Shown piece after piece: positions 33,559-43,680 of a stretch of DNA of 64,000 bases. The translations under genes were made by a program, and so were the position numbers. Origin of the DNA: CAIVAT01 sp964525995 (GTDB lineage: Bacteria; Bacteroidota; Bacteroidia; Bacteroidales; FEN-979). How positions within the stretch are numbered: position 1 is the stretch's first letter; every line of letters begins with the position of its first letter. The stretch is from the NCBI GenBank assembly GCA_964525995.1, contig CAZGIM010000021.1, positions 11,517-75,516 on the forward strand, in the 5' to 3' direction. The notes under the pieces were generated by a model, which was not told where the DNA came from, searched no databases, and saw only the letters and a program-made list of their open reading frames with translations.

Positions 33559-35508
33559 CTACTCAATCGTGACCTCAAAGATCTCTCCTACGTAATCGGC
33601 GCCCGGGAAAGGAATGTTATCCTGCGAATAGGCGGAACCGATCCACCATTTCGTATTATGGAATTCCTGCGTAATGATCAGCAACATCTGGTTATTCGGG
33701 ATGGAAGTTATCGATTCATCCATGTACCCTACCACACGCAATTTTTCCTTTTCCGGTCCGATGCGCCAGATGATCTTATCGGGCTGCCAGTCGATCTGGA
33801 AATAATAGTACGGCGCGGCAAAGAGTTCATCGTCGGGTTCCGGGGTCTTCTGGGTCAATGCGCGGTAATTCTTATCCCAACGGTGTGCCCAGTAGGTCGT
33901 GCTATCATAACGAACGGGATAACAACCATCGCTGAAGTGGGCGGGTTGCCAGCAGGCCATATCCCAATTGGTACACGAAACCATGATTCTGCCGTCGTCG
34001 GCTGTCACCTCCTCTGGAAAGGGCACATTCCAGTTCAGAACGTTATTCTGATCATCAATTCCATGGTTATAAACCGGGGGAAGCACCCAGGATGGGCAAT
34101 AGGGAACGGTTTTCAGAATCTCGAAATCGATCTCCGAATATCCCACATTCTTCACCCGCTGGTCTTGCTGGCCTCCATAGTAGTTGGCCATATAACCGCC
34201 GTTGCTGCAGTCGCGGCGCAGGTTCCAATCGGCCTGCGACTGGGTGATCAGCCAGATGGCATTGGTCAGCCCGTTCCACATCCCATGCTTGTTGAGCAAC
34301 TCGGTCAGCTTACATTTTACGGTCCATTTACCAAAAGTCATCCCATGCCTGGTGATCACACCGACATTTTGTTTTTGCCACTTCCCGAATTCGGATTTCG
34401 GATTCCGGATGATGATCTTATGGTTCACGGGATCAGAAACAACCGTTTGACAAGGTATTTCAGCAACCAGCGCCGTGGTGGCAATGAGCTCTTCTTTTCG
34501 GTAAAACCTGCGGTTCCAGTTATAATCCATCCGTGTGTAAGGATCATTCATGATATCGGTAATGACCGGAATGTTGTTGAGTTTTGTCGATGGATCCACA
34601 TAATGAACAAATTGTTCGAAAGCTGCATTGCGGTACCAGGATGAATCCTGACCGCAACATGGGGTTTTCCCCTTTTCGGCCTCCTCTTTTGAATAGGCTG
34701 ATGGATTGACATAGATCCCGGCTCCGGGGTCGGGGTTTGCCACCACTTTCAAAGTCTGTGGAAATTTCTGGATAATGGTGTTTGGCAGGGAGGCTCCCGG
34801 TCCGTACAGAAAATAAAAATAGGGATTGACAAAGCCCTCGGGTGAAGGCGTGCCGATCTGCTGAACGTTTATCGGGATGATCTTATTTTGCACATTTTCG
34901 GGGATGGTAACCACCAGCATAAAGCTGTACGCTCCCACCCTCAGGTTACGCTTGAACCGGTCGTTATGGCCATCGGCAAAGTAACGTGGTTCATTCCGGG
35001 GGTTGCCGACGATCCTGAATTTTGAGGTCACCTGGTGAAAATCACCGTCGGCCGGGATCATCTCTGTTTCTACAAAGGTCACGTCCTGTTCTTCCCAGCT
35101 CCCGTAAAAGTTTTCCCAGGCCTGGGGATGCTGGCGCAGGCTGTCGGCCGGATCGCGTTCGGGGAATTTATACGATTCGTTCTGGTAAAATATTTTGTAC
35201 ATGAATTTCCGCGGTGCGGTCCCGGTATTCCTGATGCTGAATTCCAGCCTGAAATATCCTTCTTCTGTCTGATTCGGCGAAGGAACCACGAATCCGCCGG
35301 AGATGGCCCCGGAATAGTCGAGCGACAGGGTTACGCCGGATTTCCAGTTGGCAATGGGATTGAATTTTTTTACGACGAACTGTTCGCTTGCAACCTCCGG
35401 TGACTTTGCACCCTGACCACAGGATAACAGGAACCATGGGAAAAACAGGAAGGCCAGGAAAACGATTAAATTGTAATTTTTTATAGATCTGTTTATTTTT
35501 TCAGGCAT
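33559..35508 (-). CDS. Lipoprotein with GH16-like glycoside hydrolase domain
   Basis: The 649-residue protein has lipobox FLLSC with Cys30. The N-terminal half (about 45-230) is an immunoglobulin-like region (VTLSLDYSGAISGGF, GYFRLEFSIRNTGTA). The C-terminal half (about 375-649) matches a GH16 jelly roll: FGKWTVKCKLTE, HGMWNGLTNAIWLI, catalytic motif SEIDFEI near 459 (E-x-D-x-E), YYYFQIDWQPDKIIWRIG and the final IFEVTIE strand. GH16 enzymes cleave beta-1,3/1,4-glucans, galactans and related polymers; the specificity is not visible. It is the last gene of a three-gene operon with the anchored propeller protein and the papain-like protease. Confidence 0.8.
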   Translation of the reverse strand: MPEKINRSIKNYNLIVFLAFLFFPWFLLSCGQGAKSPEVASEQFVVKKFNPIANWKSGVTLSLDYSGAISGGFVVPSPNQTEEGYFRLEFSIRNTGTAPRKFMYKIFYQNESYKFPERDPADSLRQHPQAWENFYGSWEEQDVTFVETEMIPADGDFHQVTSKFRIVGNPRNEPRYFADGHNDRFKRNLRVGAYSFMLVVTIPENVQNKIIPINVQQIGTPSPEGFVNPYFYFLYGPGASLPNTIIQKFPQTLKVVANPDPGAGIYVNPSAYSKEEAEKGKTPCCGQDSSWYRNAAFEQFVHYVDPSTKLNNIPVITDIMNDPYTRMDYNWNRRFYRKEELIATTALVAEIPCQTVVSDPVNHKIIIRNPKSEFGKWQKQNVGVITRHGMTFGKWTVKCKLTELLNKHGMWNGLTNAIWLITQSQADWNLRRDCSNGGYMANYYGGQQDQRVKNVGYSEIDFEILKTVPYCPSWVLPPVYNHGIDDQNNVLNWNVPFPEEVTADDGRIMVSCTNWDMACWQPAHFSDGCYPVRYDSTTYWAHRWDKNYRALTQKTPEPDDELFAAPYYYFQIDWQPDKIIWRIGPEKEKLRVVGYMDESITSIPNNQMLLIITQEFHNTKWWIGSAYSQDNIPFPGADYVGEIFEVTIE

Positions 35509-35547
35509 TGTGGTCAGGGATTATCAAAGTCTCAAAAACGCTTCTGC

Positions 35548-37332
35548 TCATCGCTTTTCATCCGGTTCTAACGAATACAAATGGATGAAATCGGGCAGGA
35601 TGGATTCATAATGCCGTTCCAGGGCCACCGATCCGTTTACCAGGAATGCCGGATGGCCGGGATTGCCCGAATTCAGCGGGATCAAGTTTAGTTTCTCATA
35701 GAATTTCGGATTCATCCCTATATCGTATCCCCTGAAATCGAGCGATGAGATGATGGTAAAAGCGGTGTCGGAAAAACGGATCTCCTTCAGATCAAACCGC
35801 CAGTCGCGGTTATACCGTAACACCCTGTATCCGGATCCGGATTTCAGAACGAAAAACCGGTCGTCGGGTTTCAGGGTATCGAGGCCCATGGTCAATCCGA
35901 AGCGCTCATGTTTCCGGGGACTTAATGAATTCCATCGTTGAGTCAGCGGATCAAAATCAAGGATCGAATAAACGGTAACGGAACCATTCAGGGGGCGGGA
36001 AACGGTAAGAACGACATCATGACCGATCCTTGGTAAAAACCTCCCGCCGGTCAGGGTGGAGCGGGCTTCAACAGGATCCCAGAGTTTTACCGGATTCTGT
36101 TGGGATTTGTTAACCGGTTTCCAGGTCATCACATTGCCGGGGCCTGTTACAGCCGATAATAGCTGCCATTCCCCTCCGGCCGAAACAATCAGGATCTCCG
36201 GGTTATCACTGCCTGTAAAGTTGCCACATACCAGCGTGCTGACAGCCTGATCCGATTTTGAGAGAATAACCAGGCTGGTCTGCAAGGTTGTGTTTTGCTG
36301 GCAGGGTTGCCTGACCTGTTTCAGCTCACCCAGCAGCCACCCTTTCTCCGATTCGACAACGATCCGGTCGGGCTGGTTGTGTGCTGACTTCAGAATATGC
36401 AGTTTTTTGACCCTGCCGCAGGATGTGGTTGCCGTCGGGTTGGAAACCGGTACCTTGTTAAACGTCCGGGAATCGCGGCAATAGATAAAAGCAGCGACCT
36501 TACCGGCCGAACTGATGGAAAAAAGTCCGTCGTCACCGGTATTGAAGAGATCGCCTGCAATCGTCAGGTCAAAAGGGTTCAGATCGGCAGGATTCAGTTT
36601 TATTTCTGGTTCTTCCTTTTTGAGGAAGGTCACGGGGAAGGGCGGGTGGTTGAATTGCGGTGTGAACCTTCCCCGGGTCAGATCCACACGGGCCGAATCG
36701 CCTCTGCGTTCCGGGGCGCCTCCGAAGACGGCATAATAATCATCAACCAGAATGTCAGTACTGCTCGTATTCCAGAAATAGATCTGAACCTTGTAGCCCG
36801 GCTTAAAGGTGATCGATGTGAGATCGAATTGTCCCGAAACCTTGAACCATGTTCCTTTTGGCACCTCGGGTTCACGGATCCCGATGCCCTGCCAGCAAAC
36901 GTTGACGCCCAGTTCGTTCGATGCAGTAAAAACCAGGCTGCCTTTAACCTCTTTCCGGGTCGGAAAAACGTATATCCATGCGCTGATGGCGACACTTTTC
37001 AGGTTTTCGATGCCGATTTCTTCCGCAGTTCGCTCCATCGCATTGCTGAAGCTGTTCTGTCCGAATGCCTTCACCGAATATTGACCCGAATGGGCCAGTC
37101 CCTTGTAAAAGCCACCCGGCACGGATTTCCCGGGAGCTACCTCAAAATCGTAACTGTAAGCATTTGGGGGAAGGGTGCGTACTTTACCCTGGGCGGAATA
37201 TTCCTGTTCCGGGGCGGAGGGCATTCTTACCACCTTTGTAAAGGGAAAAAACTTCAATCCGACAGGAACCGCAATAGCTGTTAAGGCCAGCAATACGACA
37301 ACGAGGGTGATCCTTCTGTTTTTTTTAGTCAT
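35548..37332 (-). CDS. Membrane-anchored protein with CBM-like and propeller domains
   Basis: The protein has 594 residues. A TM anchor sits at about 8-30 (ITLVVVLLALTAIAVPV). A beta-sandwich-like domain (about 58-205) starts YSYDFE and ends VQIYFWNTSS with ILVDDYYAVF. This matches the C-terminal module of the GT-C proteins in this window. The rest (about 250-594) is a VCBS/FG-GAP-like propeller (LTIAGDLFNTGDDGLFSI, LVCGNFTGSDNPEILIVSA, GHDVVLTVSR). It lies 10 bases after the protease gene and 39 before the GH16 gene. No enzyme motif was seen; a periplasmic or surface scaffold is inferred. Confidence 0.75.
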   Translation of the reverse strand: MTKKNRRITLVVVLLALTAIAVPVGLKFFPFTKVVRMPSAPEQEYSAQGKVRTLPPNAYSYDFEVAPGKSVPGGFYKGLAHSGQYSVKAFGQNSFSNAMERTAEEIGIENLKSVAISAWIYVFPTRKEVKGSLVFTASNELGVNVCWQGIGIREPEVPKGTWFKVSGQFDLTSITFKPGYKVQIYFWNTSSTDILVDDYYAVFGGAPERRGDSARVDLTRGRFTPQFNHPPFPVTFLKKEEPEIKLNPADLNPFDLTIAGDLFNTGDDGLFSISSAGKVAAFIYCRDSRTFNKVPVSNPTATTSCGRVKKLHILKSAHNQPDRIVVESEKGWLLGELKQVRQPCQQNTTLQTSLVILSKSDQAVSTLVCGNFTGSDNPEILIVSAGGEWQLLSAVTGPGNVMTWKPVNKSQQNPVKLWDPVEARSTLTGGRFLPRIGHDVVLTVSRPLNGSVTVYSILDFDPLTQRWNSLSPRKHERFGLTMGLDTLKPDDRFFVLKSGSGYRVLRYNRDWRFDLKEIRFSDTAFTIISSLDFRGYDIGMNPKFYEKLNLIPLNSGNPGHPAFLVNGSVALERHYESILPDFIHLYSLEPDEKR

Positions 37333-37342
37333 TAATCAGATA

Positions 37343-40300
37343 TTAACGGATCACGACCATCTTGATTGCTTCCTGCCGGTCGGCGGTCTTCATCAGACAA
37401 ACATAAACGCCGGGTAAAACCCTGTTGCCGGCATCATTATTCCCATCCCAGACCAGGTAATTCTCACCGGTGGCGCTGTTTTGTACCGACCAGGAACGAA
37501 GGAGTGTTCCTTCCATCGACCGGATTTCGAAAAGGATCTCCTGCGGCTTGTCCGACAGATATTTGATCCGGGTTTCTCCAGAAAATGGATTGGGTTGATT
37601 GCCCAGGATCCTGGTATTCGCCGTCAGATCTTTACCATCGACGGATACGGGGAAGGTAACATGCATCGTGACAGGTACGGTCACGCTGTTGTTGTACAAG
37701 TCGCGGGCAACAATCAGGCAATTGTACGTATGGTTTGGCGCCATTCCGGCTGCATTCATGGTCACCTCCACTTCATCGGTCTCACCGTGCAGCACGCTTC
37801 CTGCCACGGGATTGAGTGTAAGCCAATTATTTCCTAATCCCAGGTTTTCCACTTTAAATTGACCCGTTGCCGTGTGGGGTGCTCCACCTATGCTGTCGCC
37901 CTGCAACTGGTACACAATAAATGCATCATTTTGGAATGAGGGACCGATGACACCCGTCACGGTGGCGTATGCCGTCTCGCCAGGCTTCAGAACGCCTCTT
38001 CCTGAAGTGGTCTCACCGTGCCAGGTCAGGGAGGAGCCGGTCGTTCCGAGGAAGCTCAGTTCACCCAGCGAACCACCCGAAAAGTTGGTTGCACCCGTGA
38101 TCTCTGCACCTGGCGGAAAATCAAATCTGACATGATTGATATATTCATTATCAGCGCTCTGATTGGTGACCGAGCAGATCCAGTTGAAGACCTGTCCCGG
38201 TGTGAAGTACTCCTGGTTACAACCTGCCCACGATCCGGTCAGGTTGTCGGGGAGCATGATCTCCTTTACTGTGCTGGTGTCGAAGACCATCACCGAATAA
38301 TGGATGATCCCTCCACCTGCATTCGAAACGGAGAGGGTATCGGAAATGCTTTGGCCTGTGGCAACAGACTTTTCGAGGAAGGCAGGTTGAACGGTAATCT
38401 GCGGGATCAGTCCTTCGATGACGGGAAGTTTTATAAAATCGAGCAGTGCACAGTCCCATCCCGCGGTTTGTGAATAATCTTTGTGATAGGTCCACGAAAA
38501 AGTATGTAATCCCGGTGAAACCGGATAGCTTTCGAGGGTCCAGGGTTCGATTCCATCCCACCGTCCCAGCTCATAGCCATCAATGGTGAAGGTAAGGTAA
38601 TCGTAACTCTTGTTTCCGCTGGGATCCTGTTCGCAGGAGATATAGCGGTAAAAACTGACGGTTCCGGGAGCCAGAACCCGGGCGGTTAGGTTCAGGATGC
38701 TTTCAGCATTATCGGTGATGTATCCCGACCGTGTACTGTAAAATCCCTCATATTTCACGGCAGGTTCCATGTACCATGGCCATTGGCCTGTGCCAAACCA
38801 GGGAAACTTCAGAAGGTCACCGGTTTCAAAATCCTCCACGATGGTTCCCGAGAAGAGATAGAGGGTGTCGTCAACACTAAAATTGTTGTTGGCTGTGAGG
38901 TGTGCGGCGATCGGGTAAAGGTGCTCAAATGAAGCCGTTGGTCCTGCTTTGAGGTGAAAGGTCAGCGTTCGGGAGGAATCCGGCTGAAGCAGGTCGATGG
39001 ATCCTGTATTGATGGTCAGGTTAAGGACGGTATCGACGGAGTTCAGGGTAACCGCGACATCCGAAACTTTGGCGCTCCCCGCATTTTTGTAAGTAACCAG
39101 AAGGTCGGCGCTTTCGCCCGGATCGGGCATGCCGTTATCGCCATCCTCTAGTTCGGTCGATGTTACCTGGAATACCGGTGCATGGGCTTTCAACGGAATC
39201 GAACGTTGAAAGGTCTGTTCCAACGATTGCATCCTCATCAGAATGTTGAACGTGTGGTTATCGGGTATATTAGGGGCGACGGTAAAGGCGAAGGCATTGT
39301 TCAGCGTGATATTTTGTCCGCCGGTGATCTGCGGAATGGTCGCTGAACTGTCGGTGAGGATAATATAGGGATCGTTTTCACGGATGGTAAAGACGAGGTT
39401 GTTCATAGTGGTGGTACCGATATTGTTCACGGTCAACGACATATTCGCGGTCTCTCCGAATTCGATCAGGCTGTCGCTTCCTGAAATAACAGATTGGGTA
39501 ACAATTAACCCGAAAGAGCTAAATGTCATGGTTTTGGTCGAAGTAATATTATTATTATCCGTGATCATGAATTTGATGGGCAGGCTCTGATACGAATGGG
39601 TGGGGGTTCCGGAGAAATGACCGTCTTCAGAGATCGTCATTTCGGGCGGATAACTGCAACTTGCAAATTTGTCGAGGGTGTTGGCAGTGACAGTCGGGGC
39701 ACCGTTCAATGATGAGAACTGGTAATTTTTATTGTCACCCGACGACAACCCCCCGGTCCAGGTAGTGCCGGCCGGGAAGGTCATGGTGCCGTAATAATAC
39801 TCGATGACCCCGTTCGGATAAATTTTAACTGCAAAGTTCAGATCGGTGCTTCCCGGCATACTATTGATGGAGGCTTTCCAACGAACGATGGCGTAGTCGG
39901 CATTGCCCTCGTACCATACGCCCTGACTGCTTGACGGGTAAATGGCCAGATCGGTCATAAACGGGGCGAGGATCGGGGTTTGCCTGAAGAGCAGCATCTT
40001 GTCGATCAGATACGGATAGGTGTAAGGTTGGTCATCGAAAACGATATATCCATCGGCATAGATATAAAGTGTTTGGACTGTCTTTTTGTAAAAAGGAAAT
40101 GAAAAATCGAGGCTTTTGATGGCGTAACCGGTGTTGTTGTTGGTGAGCGTAAGTTGTTGTGCGGTGGCATTGGGGAGTGTGGCTCCTTGGGTCGATTCAG
40201 GATAATCAAGCTTCACATCCCATATATAGGAAGGAGTGCCGTTGGAAGCCTGCAACGTGGTGCTGTAAGGCTGGTAAAGTTGTGCCGGTGGCAGTGATCC

Positions 40301-41755
40301 TGTGGTGATCACCGGCTTATTGATCACCAGGTTATAATTCAGGGCAAGGCGGGTGGTAGTATTGTTCTGAATCGCAACATTGGTTGTGGGGTAGTTGGTG
40401 ATCGTGGGGGTTGTTCCGGTATAGTCGATCAACGACCAGTTGACAATCTCTCCCGAAGCCACTCCCGAAGGATCCTTTTCCTGAACCTGGAGAAAGTAGC
40501 GGACGGGGACAGAACTGGTCACATACTGCAACAAAGGAGCTAAATCAAGCCCGAATTCAATGGTTTTATCGGCTTCTGTTGTGCCCCCCTGCATATACAA
40601 ATCTCCTCCCTGGTAGGCGAATATCGGAAATTCCAGAACGGTCGCAGGCTGCGTGGCCGAAAGATCGGTGTTGATCCCTGCCGTTACCTTCAGTTTATTC
40701 CGCGAGGTATGTTTGAGGGTGACTTTCATGGTCAGTTGCGGATCACAAGTGCTTTTCACATCGAGAACATATACCGAGTGATTCCATATTCCGCCATAGC
40801 CGATATTGTCAGCCAGGTTTTTGTACATGGTATAGCAGAAACCCGAATTGCTCCAACCGGTTCCGGAATAGCCATTGGCAAACTTCAGTCCCCCTTTTTC
40901 CCAGTCCTTCATGTTGACCACCCCGTCGTTGTTAATGTCGATGTTGTTGGTATACTGACCGTCGCCATTGAAATCGTAACGTATCGAATCGTTGTAGCCG
41001 CAGATAGTCCAGGCATGCGAAGGACTTCCGCCCCAATTGGTTTGAACGTACTTACCGGCCTGCGGCGTCCCTGCCGGCAACGTGGTCGAAGGCGTGCCGA
41101 AGTACTGGCCATAGATATTGGCGACACCTCCCACCGATGCCCCTTCGAGGTGCTCTACCAGCCAGTATTTCAGGGTTTGTAAACCTTCCGGTGAATCGAC
41201 CCGGATCGACTTCACCGAGTTGATCCGGTTGGCCATCCCGTTGTAATACTTATCATATCCCGAAATCCAGCGGGTATATCCCCCGGTGTTCAGTCCGCCG
41301 CCATAATCCGTAACATTCATGTTTCCGCAAGCCCTGACGATCTCCCAGGAGTCGAAAAAGCTGGCCCCCTGGTAGTTGTTGGCATTGTTCAGAAAATCCC
41401 AGGTAAAATGCGAAGGATATTGGTTGGCGCCGACGTTTGCCGGAATTCCACGCAGGCGGTCGATTTCATAGGTGAAGTTAAAACTGATCCCGGCCGATTG
41501 TCCGCATTCGTAACCCGATTGTTGCGTGATCGGCCTGAAGTAGGGTTGGGTCGAATTATCGACACTCACCGGCAACAGCGGGGCATCGGCGCCAAGATAG
41601 CGGTCGGGGATCACCAGTGGCGGTATTTTTGAAAGGACAAACAGCTCATCCGGAGTGAGCGATGTGGGTTCGAGCCCTTTCTGATACGGCAAATCCTGGG
41701 AACAAAGGAAAGCCGGAACCAGCAAAACGATCAACAGTACAGATAATCTGTTCAT
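37343..41755 (-). CDS. Papain-like (C1A) cysteine protease, T9SS cargo
   Basis: The 1470-residue secreted protein has a signal peptide at 1-18. The C1 catalytic domain is N-terminal: Gln78 and nucleophile Cys84 in ITQQSGYECGQSAG, His near 248 in SHAWTICGYND, Asn near 293 in FANGYSGTGW. An EF-hand-like insertion (FNGDGQY, DINNDGVVNMKDW) lies between His and Asn. Several beta-sandwich domains follow, with a CARDB-like region (SLIEFGETANMSLTVNN, DPGESADLLVTYKN). A type A T9SS domain (QPNPFSGETRIKY to KMVVIR) ends it. There is no obvious prodomain beyond about 60 residues. It heads the operon with the propeller and GH16 proteins. A cell-surface peptidase or a glycan-complex processing enzyme is likely. 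Confidence 0.88.
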   Translation of the reverse strand: MNRLSVLLIVLLVPAFLCSQDLPYQKGLEPTSLTPDELFVLSKIPPLVIPDRYLGADAPLLPVSVDNSTQPYFRPITQQSGYECGQSAGISFNFTYEIDRLRGIPANVGANQYPSHFTWDFLNNANNYQGASFFDSWEIVRACGNMNVTDYGGGLNTGGYTRWISGYDKYYNGMANRINSVKSIRVDSPEGLQTLKYWLVEHLEGASVGGVANIYGQYFGTPSTTLPAGTPQAGKYVQTNWGGSPSHAWTICGYNDSIRYDFNGDGQYTNNIDINNDGVVNMKDWEKGGLKFANGYSGTGWSNSGFCYTMYKNLADNIGYGGIWNHSVYVLDVKSTCDPQLTMKVTLKHTSRNKLKVTAGINTDLSATQPATVLEFPIFAYQGGDLYMQGGTTEADKTIEFGLDLAPLLQYVTSSVPVRYFLQVQEKDPSGVASGEIVNWSLIDYTGTTPTITNYPTTNVAIQNNTTTRLALNYNLVINKPVITTGSLPPAQLYQPYSTTLQASNGTPSYIWDVKLDYPESTQGATLPNATAQQLTLTNNNTGYAIKSLDFSFPFYKKTVQTLYIYADGYIVFDDQPYTYPYLIDKMLLFRQTPILAPFMTDLAIYPSSSQGVWYEGNADYAIVRWKASINSMPGSTDLNFAVKIYPNGVIEYYYGTMTFPAGTTWTGGLSSGDNKNYQFSSLNGAPTVTANTLDKFASCSYPPEMTISEDGHFSGTPTHSYQSLPIKFMITDNNNITSTKTMTFSSFGLIVTQSVISGSDSLIEFGETANMSLTVNNIGTTTMNNLVFTIRENDPYIILTDSSATIPQITGGQNITLNNAFAFTVAPNIPDNHTFNILMRMQSLEQTFQRSIPLKAHAPVFQVTSTELEDGDNGMPDPGESADLLVTYKNAGSAKVSDVAVTLNSVDTVLNLTINTGSIDLLQPDSSRTLTFHLKAGPTASFEHLYPIAAHLTANNNFSVDDTLYLFSGTIVEDFETGDLLKFPWFGTGQWPWYMEPAVKYEGFYSTRSGYITDNAESILNLTARVLAPGTVSFYRYISCEQDPSGNKSYDYLTFTIDGYELGRWDGIEPWTLESYPVSPGLHTFSWTYHKDYSQTAGWDCALLDFIKLPVIEGLIPQITVQPAFLEKSVATGQSISDTLSVSNAGGGIIHYSVMVFDTSTVKEIMLPDNLTGSWAGCNQEYFTPGQVFNWICSVTNQSADNEYINHVRFDFPPGAEITGATNFSGGSLGELSFLGTTGSSLTWHGETTSGRGVLKPGETAYATVTGVIGPSFQNDAFIVYQLQGDSIGGAPHTATGQFKVENLGLGNNWLTLNPVAGSVLHGETDEVEVTMNAAGMAPNHTYNCLIVARDLYNNSVTVPVTMHVTFPVSVDGKDLTANTRILGNQPNPFSGETRIKYLSDKPQEILFEIRSMEGTLLRSWSVQNSATGENYLVWDGNNDAGNRVLPGVYVCLMKTADRQEAIKMVVIR

Positions 41756-41858
41756 AATTGAACCATTATATTTAAACAGAATTTACTCTTTTCCTCCCCT
41801 AACAGTAAAAAGCGGGAATCAAAAACGGCTCCTGCGATCCTGGTTCGATTCGGTATAA

Positions 41859-41866
41859 CAAAAGTA
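41859..41866 (-). promoter_or_regulatory. Candidate -7 element for the protease/GH16 operon
   Basis: TACTTTTG on the minus strand fits TAnnTTTG, about 105 bases upstream of the protease start. The same octamer is used at 7123. No clear -33 element. Confidence 0.35.
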
Positions 41867-41940
41867 AAAAAAATCACGGTTGTTCAGGGATATCCTCCTT
41901 GTCATCTTCAATAATTTTAAAATGAACCCTCCGGGAATCC

Positions 41941-43428
41941 CTATTTTCCTTTTTTCCACTCCTCATAAGTATACCTGGCGTCGATCATCACCATCGAATC
42001 AACCGGAATCTGCCATTCGGCGGCTTTCTTCTTTACCGACTCAAACCAGTCGGCGCTGTGGGTGATCAATCCGGCAATCTGGTAAATGGAATCCTGGTAG
42101 CACTGTGGCGGAAATTTCGCGGGATCGCTGTTCACCACGTACCGGGCATCGCCATGGATCATCTCTTCGAGTGTTCGTTTTTCCAGGCGCGCCTTGTTGA
42201 CCATAAAACGAAACCATTCGCGTTCGTTGCGGATCATGTTTTCAGTCTGATAAACCCAGGAATCCTTAACCTCCGGGTGAAAGGCAAGATAGGCTTCATC
42301 GGCGAAATTCCAGAAACCGCAGTGCAGGTTGATCTCTGAGACCATCAACAGGATTACATCGTATCCCAGCAATTTATTCCGGAGATCTGATTTATCGACA
42401 TACGCAGGCGGATTGTTGTTCTGATAGGGATACAGTTTCTTGTTATAATACCAGTAGTCCTGCTTTCTGAATATCTTTTTTCCGAAAGTGTCAACGATAT
42501 TTACATAATAGCTGTCGGCAATCACCAGGGCATCCGTTGAGGTTCCTCCCGTGGTATCGAAGTTGATGACCGGATAGACCTCATTCGTTCGCCGGGGGGG
42601 GCAGATCAGGTTGAGCAGTTCGCCGATGTCGTTATCGGTACCAAGTGGCGTAGAAAGCGTGGATGGATTGAAGGATTGAAGAGGAGAAGGAAGATGGAAG
42701 GTGACATTCGGGAGCGCTTTGGAGGTGGTTTTTTCGATCGTTTTCACGAGGGTATCGACCGCCAGGGGGACGGCGTACAGGCTCCAGTGCATGCCATATT
42801 TCGGAAAGAGCGGATAACGCGAAGTATCCTTCATCATCCGAAAATAGCGGTTCAGGTCAATAAAGGGCAAGCCCAGCGCGACTGACTTCCTGATGTAATA
42901 GTCGTAGTTGTTCTCCGACCGCTTTCCGGGATGAAATCTCCGCGAAATGTACTCCGGGTAGAAGCTGGCTTTTCCGGGTTCATAGACCAGGATCAGCGGA
43001 ATATTGTAGGATCTCAGCGAATCCATCACATTTTTCAGACGGGCCAGTTTTTTGTCGATCGTTTGGTGGCCGATAAAGAAATCGCCGGTATATTCGTGGA
43101 TATAATCCTCTTCATAGAGCATCCCATTTTTACCGGACACGAATCCCTGCGCGTGGATCAGCGAAAACAACGAATAATCGTACTGGTTGGAGATCCTGAT
43201 CAGGGAGCTGCGGAACCCGCAATGTTCATTGATCCGGGTGGCAAGGGTATCCTGGAAAGTTCCGTTGAACCAACCTTTCGGAGAAAAACTGCTCAGGGCA
43301 GGTTTTTCCGATTTTGAATAGAATCCTTTCAGCGGTTTCTCATCAAAGAGGTCAAAATGGCGTTGCAACGCAGGAAGCACCAGCAGGAGGAGGATGATAA
43401 CAAAAAGGATTGTCTTTAATATTTTCAT
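41941..43428 (-). CDS. AlgJ/AlgX-like SGNH O-acetyltransferase-type protein (copy 1)
   Basis: The 495-residue protein has an N-terminal TM anchor (ILFVIILLLLVLPAL) and a periplasmic domain. AlgJ/AlgX landmarks are GKNGMLYEEDY, ILVYEPGKASFYPEY, FPKYGMHWSLYA (His of the DHHW-type motif) and ALVIADSYYV (Ser in the GDS-like motif, here ADS). These proteins take acetyl groups from an MBOAT partner and transfer them to a polysaccharide. It is a paralogue of the protein at 56287-57585. A run of eight C (plus-strand G, 42594-42601) within the coding sequence could make it phase-variable. The MBOAT partner is 12 kb away. It is divergent from the GT-C gene at 43681, and a weak TAATTTTG lies at 43548-43555. 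Confidence 0.8.
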   Translation of the reverse strand: MKILKTILFVIILLLLVLPALQRHFDLFDEKPLKGFYSKSEKPALSSFSPKGWFNGTFQDTLATRINEHCGFRSSLIRISNQYDYSLFSLIHAQGFVSGKNGMLYEEDYIHEYTGDFFIGHQTIDKKLARLKNVMDSLRSYNIPLILVYEPGKASFYPEYISRRFHPGKRSENNYDYYIRKSVALGLPFIDLNRYFRMMKDTSRYPLFPKYGMHWSLYAVPLAVDTLVKTIEKTTSKALPNVTFHLPSPLQSFNPSTLSTPLGTDNDIGELLNLICPPRRTNEVYPVINFDTTGGTSTDALVIADSYYVNIVDTFGKKIFRKQDYWYYNKKLYPYQNNNPPAYVDKSDLRNKLLGYDVILLMVSEINLHCGFWNFADEAYLAFHPEVKDSWVYQTENMIRNEREWFRFMVNKARLEKRTLEEMIHGDARYVVNSDPAKFPPQCYQDSIYQIAGLITHSADWFESVKKKAAEWQIPVDSMVMIDARYTYEEWKKGK

Positions 43429-43680
43429 AACAGTATGAGGATCCCCGCTGCAAGTGCATCAGCAGTTTTTCGTCAGGGTATAATGACCGCTCCCGAAGCT
43501 CATTTCCGGTCATCATTGAGCCTGTTTGCCCGTATCCGGATCCCTGTCAAAATTAAGGAATTTTGGAACCGGTACCGCGTTCTTTTTCTATCCCGATATT
43601 GAGGATCCTTTGTGAAAAATACTGATTTCCACAGGAAATTGGGATATTTGCATAAGTTTTCATCTGAACTTCAACGACTC

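Noticed and set aside
33439..34644. 401-codon plus-strand frame
   Set aside because: Antisense to the GH16-like lipoprotein, whose frame carries a lipobox and catalytic motif; the plus frame has none.
36397..37284. 295-codon plus-strand frame
   Set aside because: Antisense to the anchored propeller protein; no family features.
43612..43680. GTG start for the GT-C gene
   Set aside because: Possible, but the ATG at 43681 is followed directly by the first TM segment; kept as an alternative.
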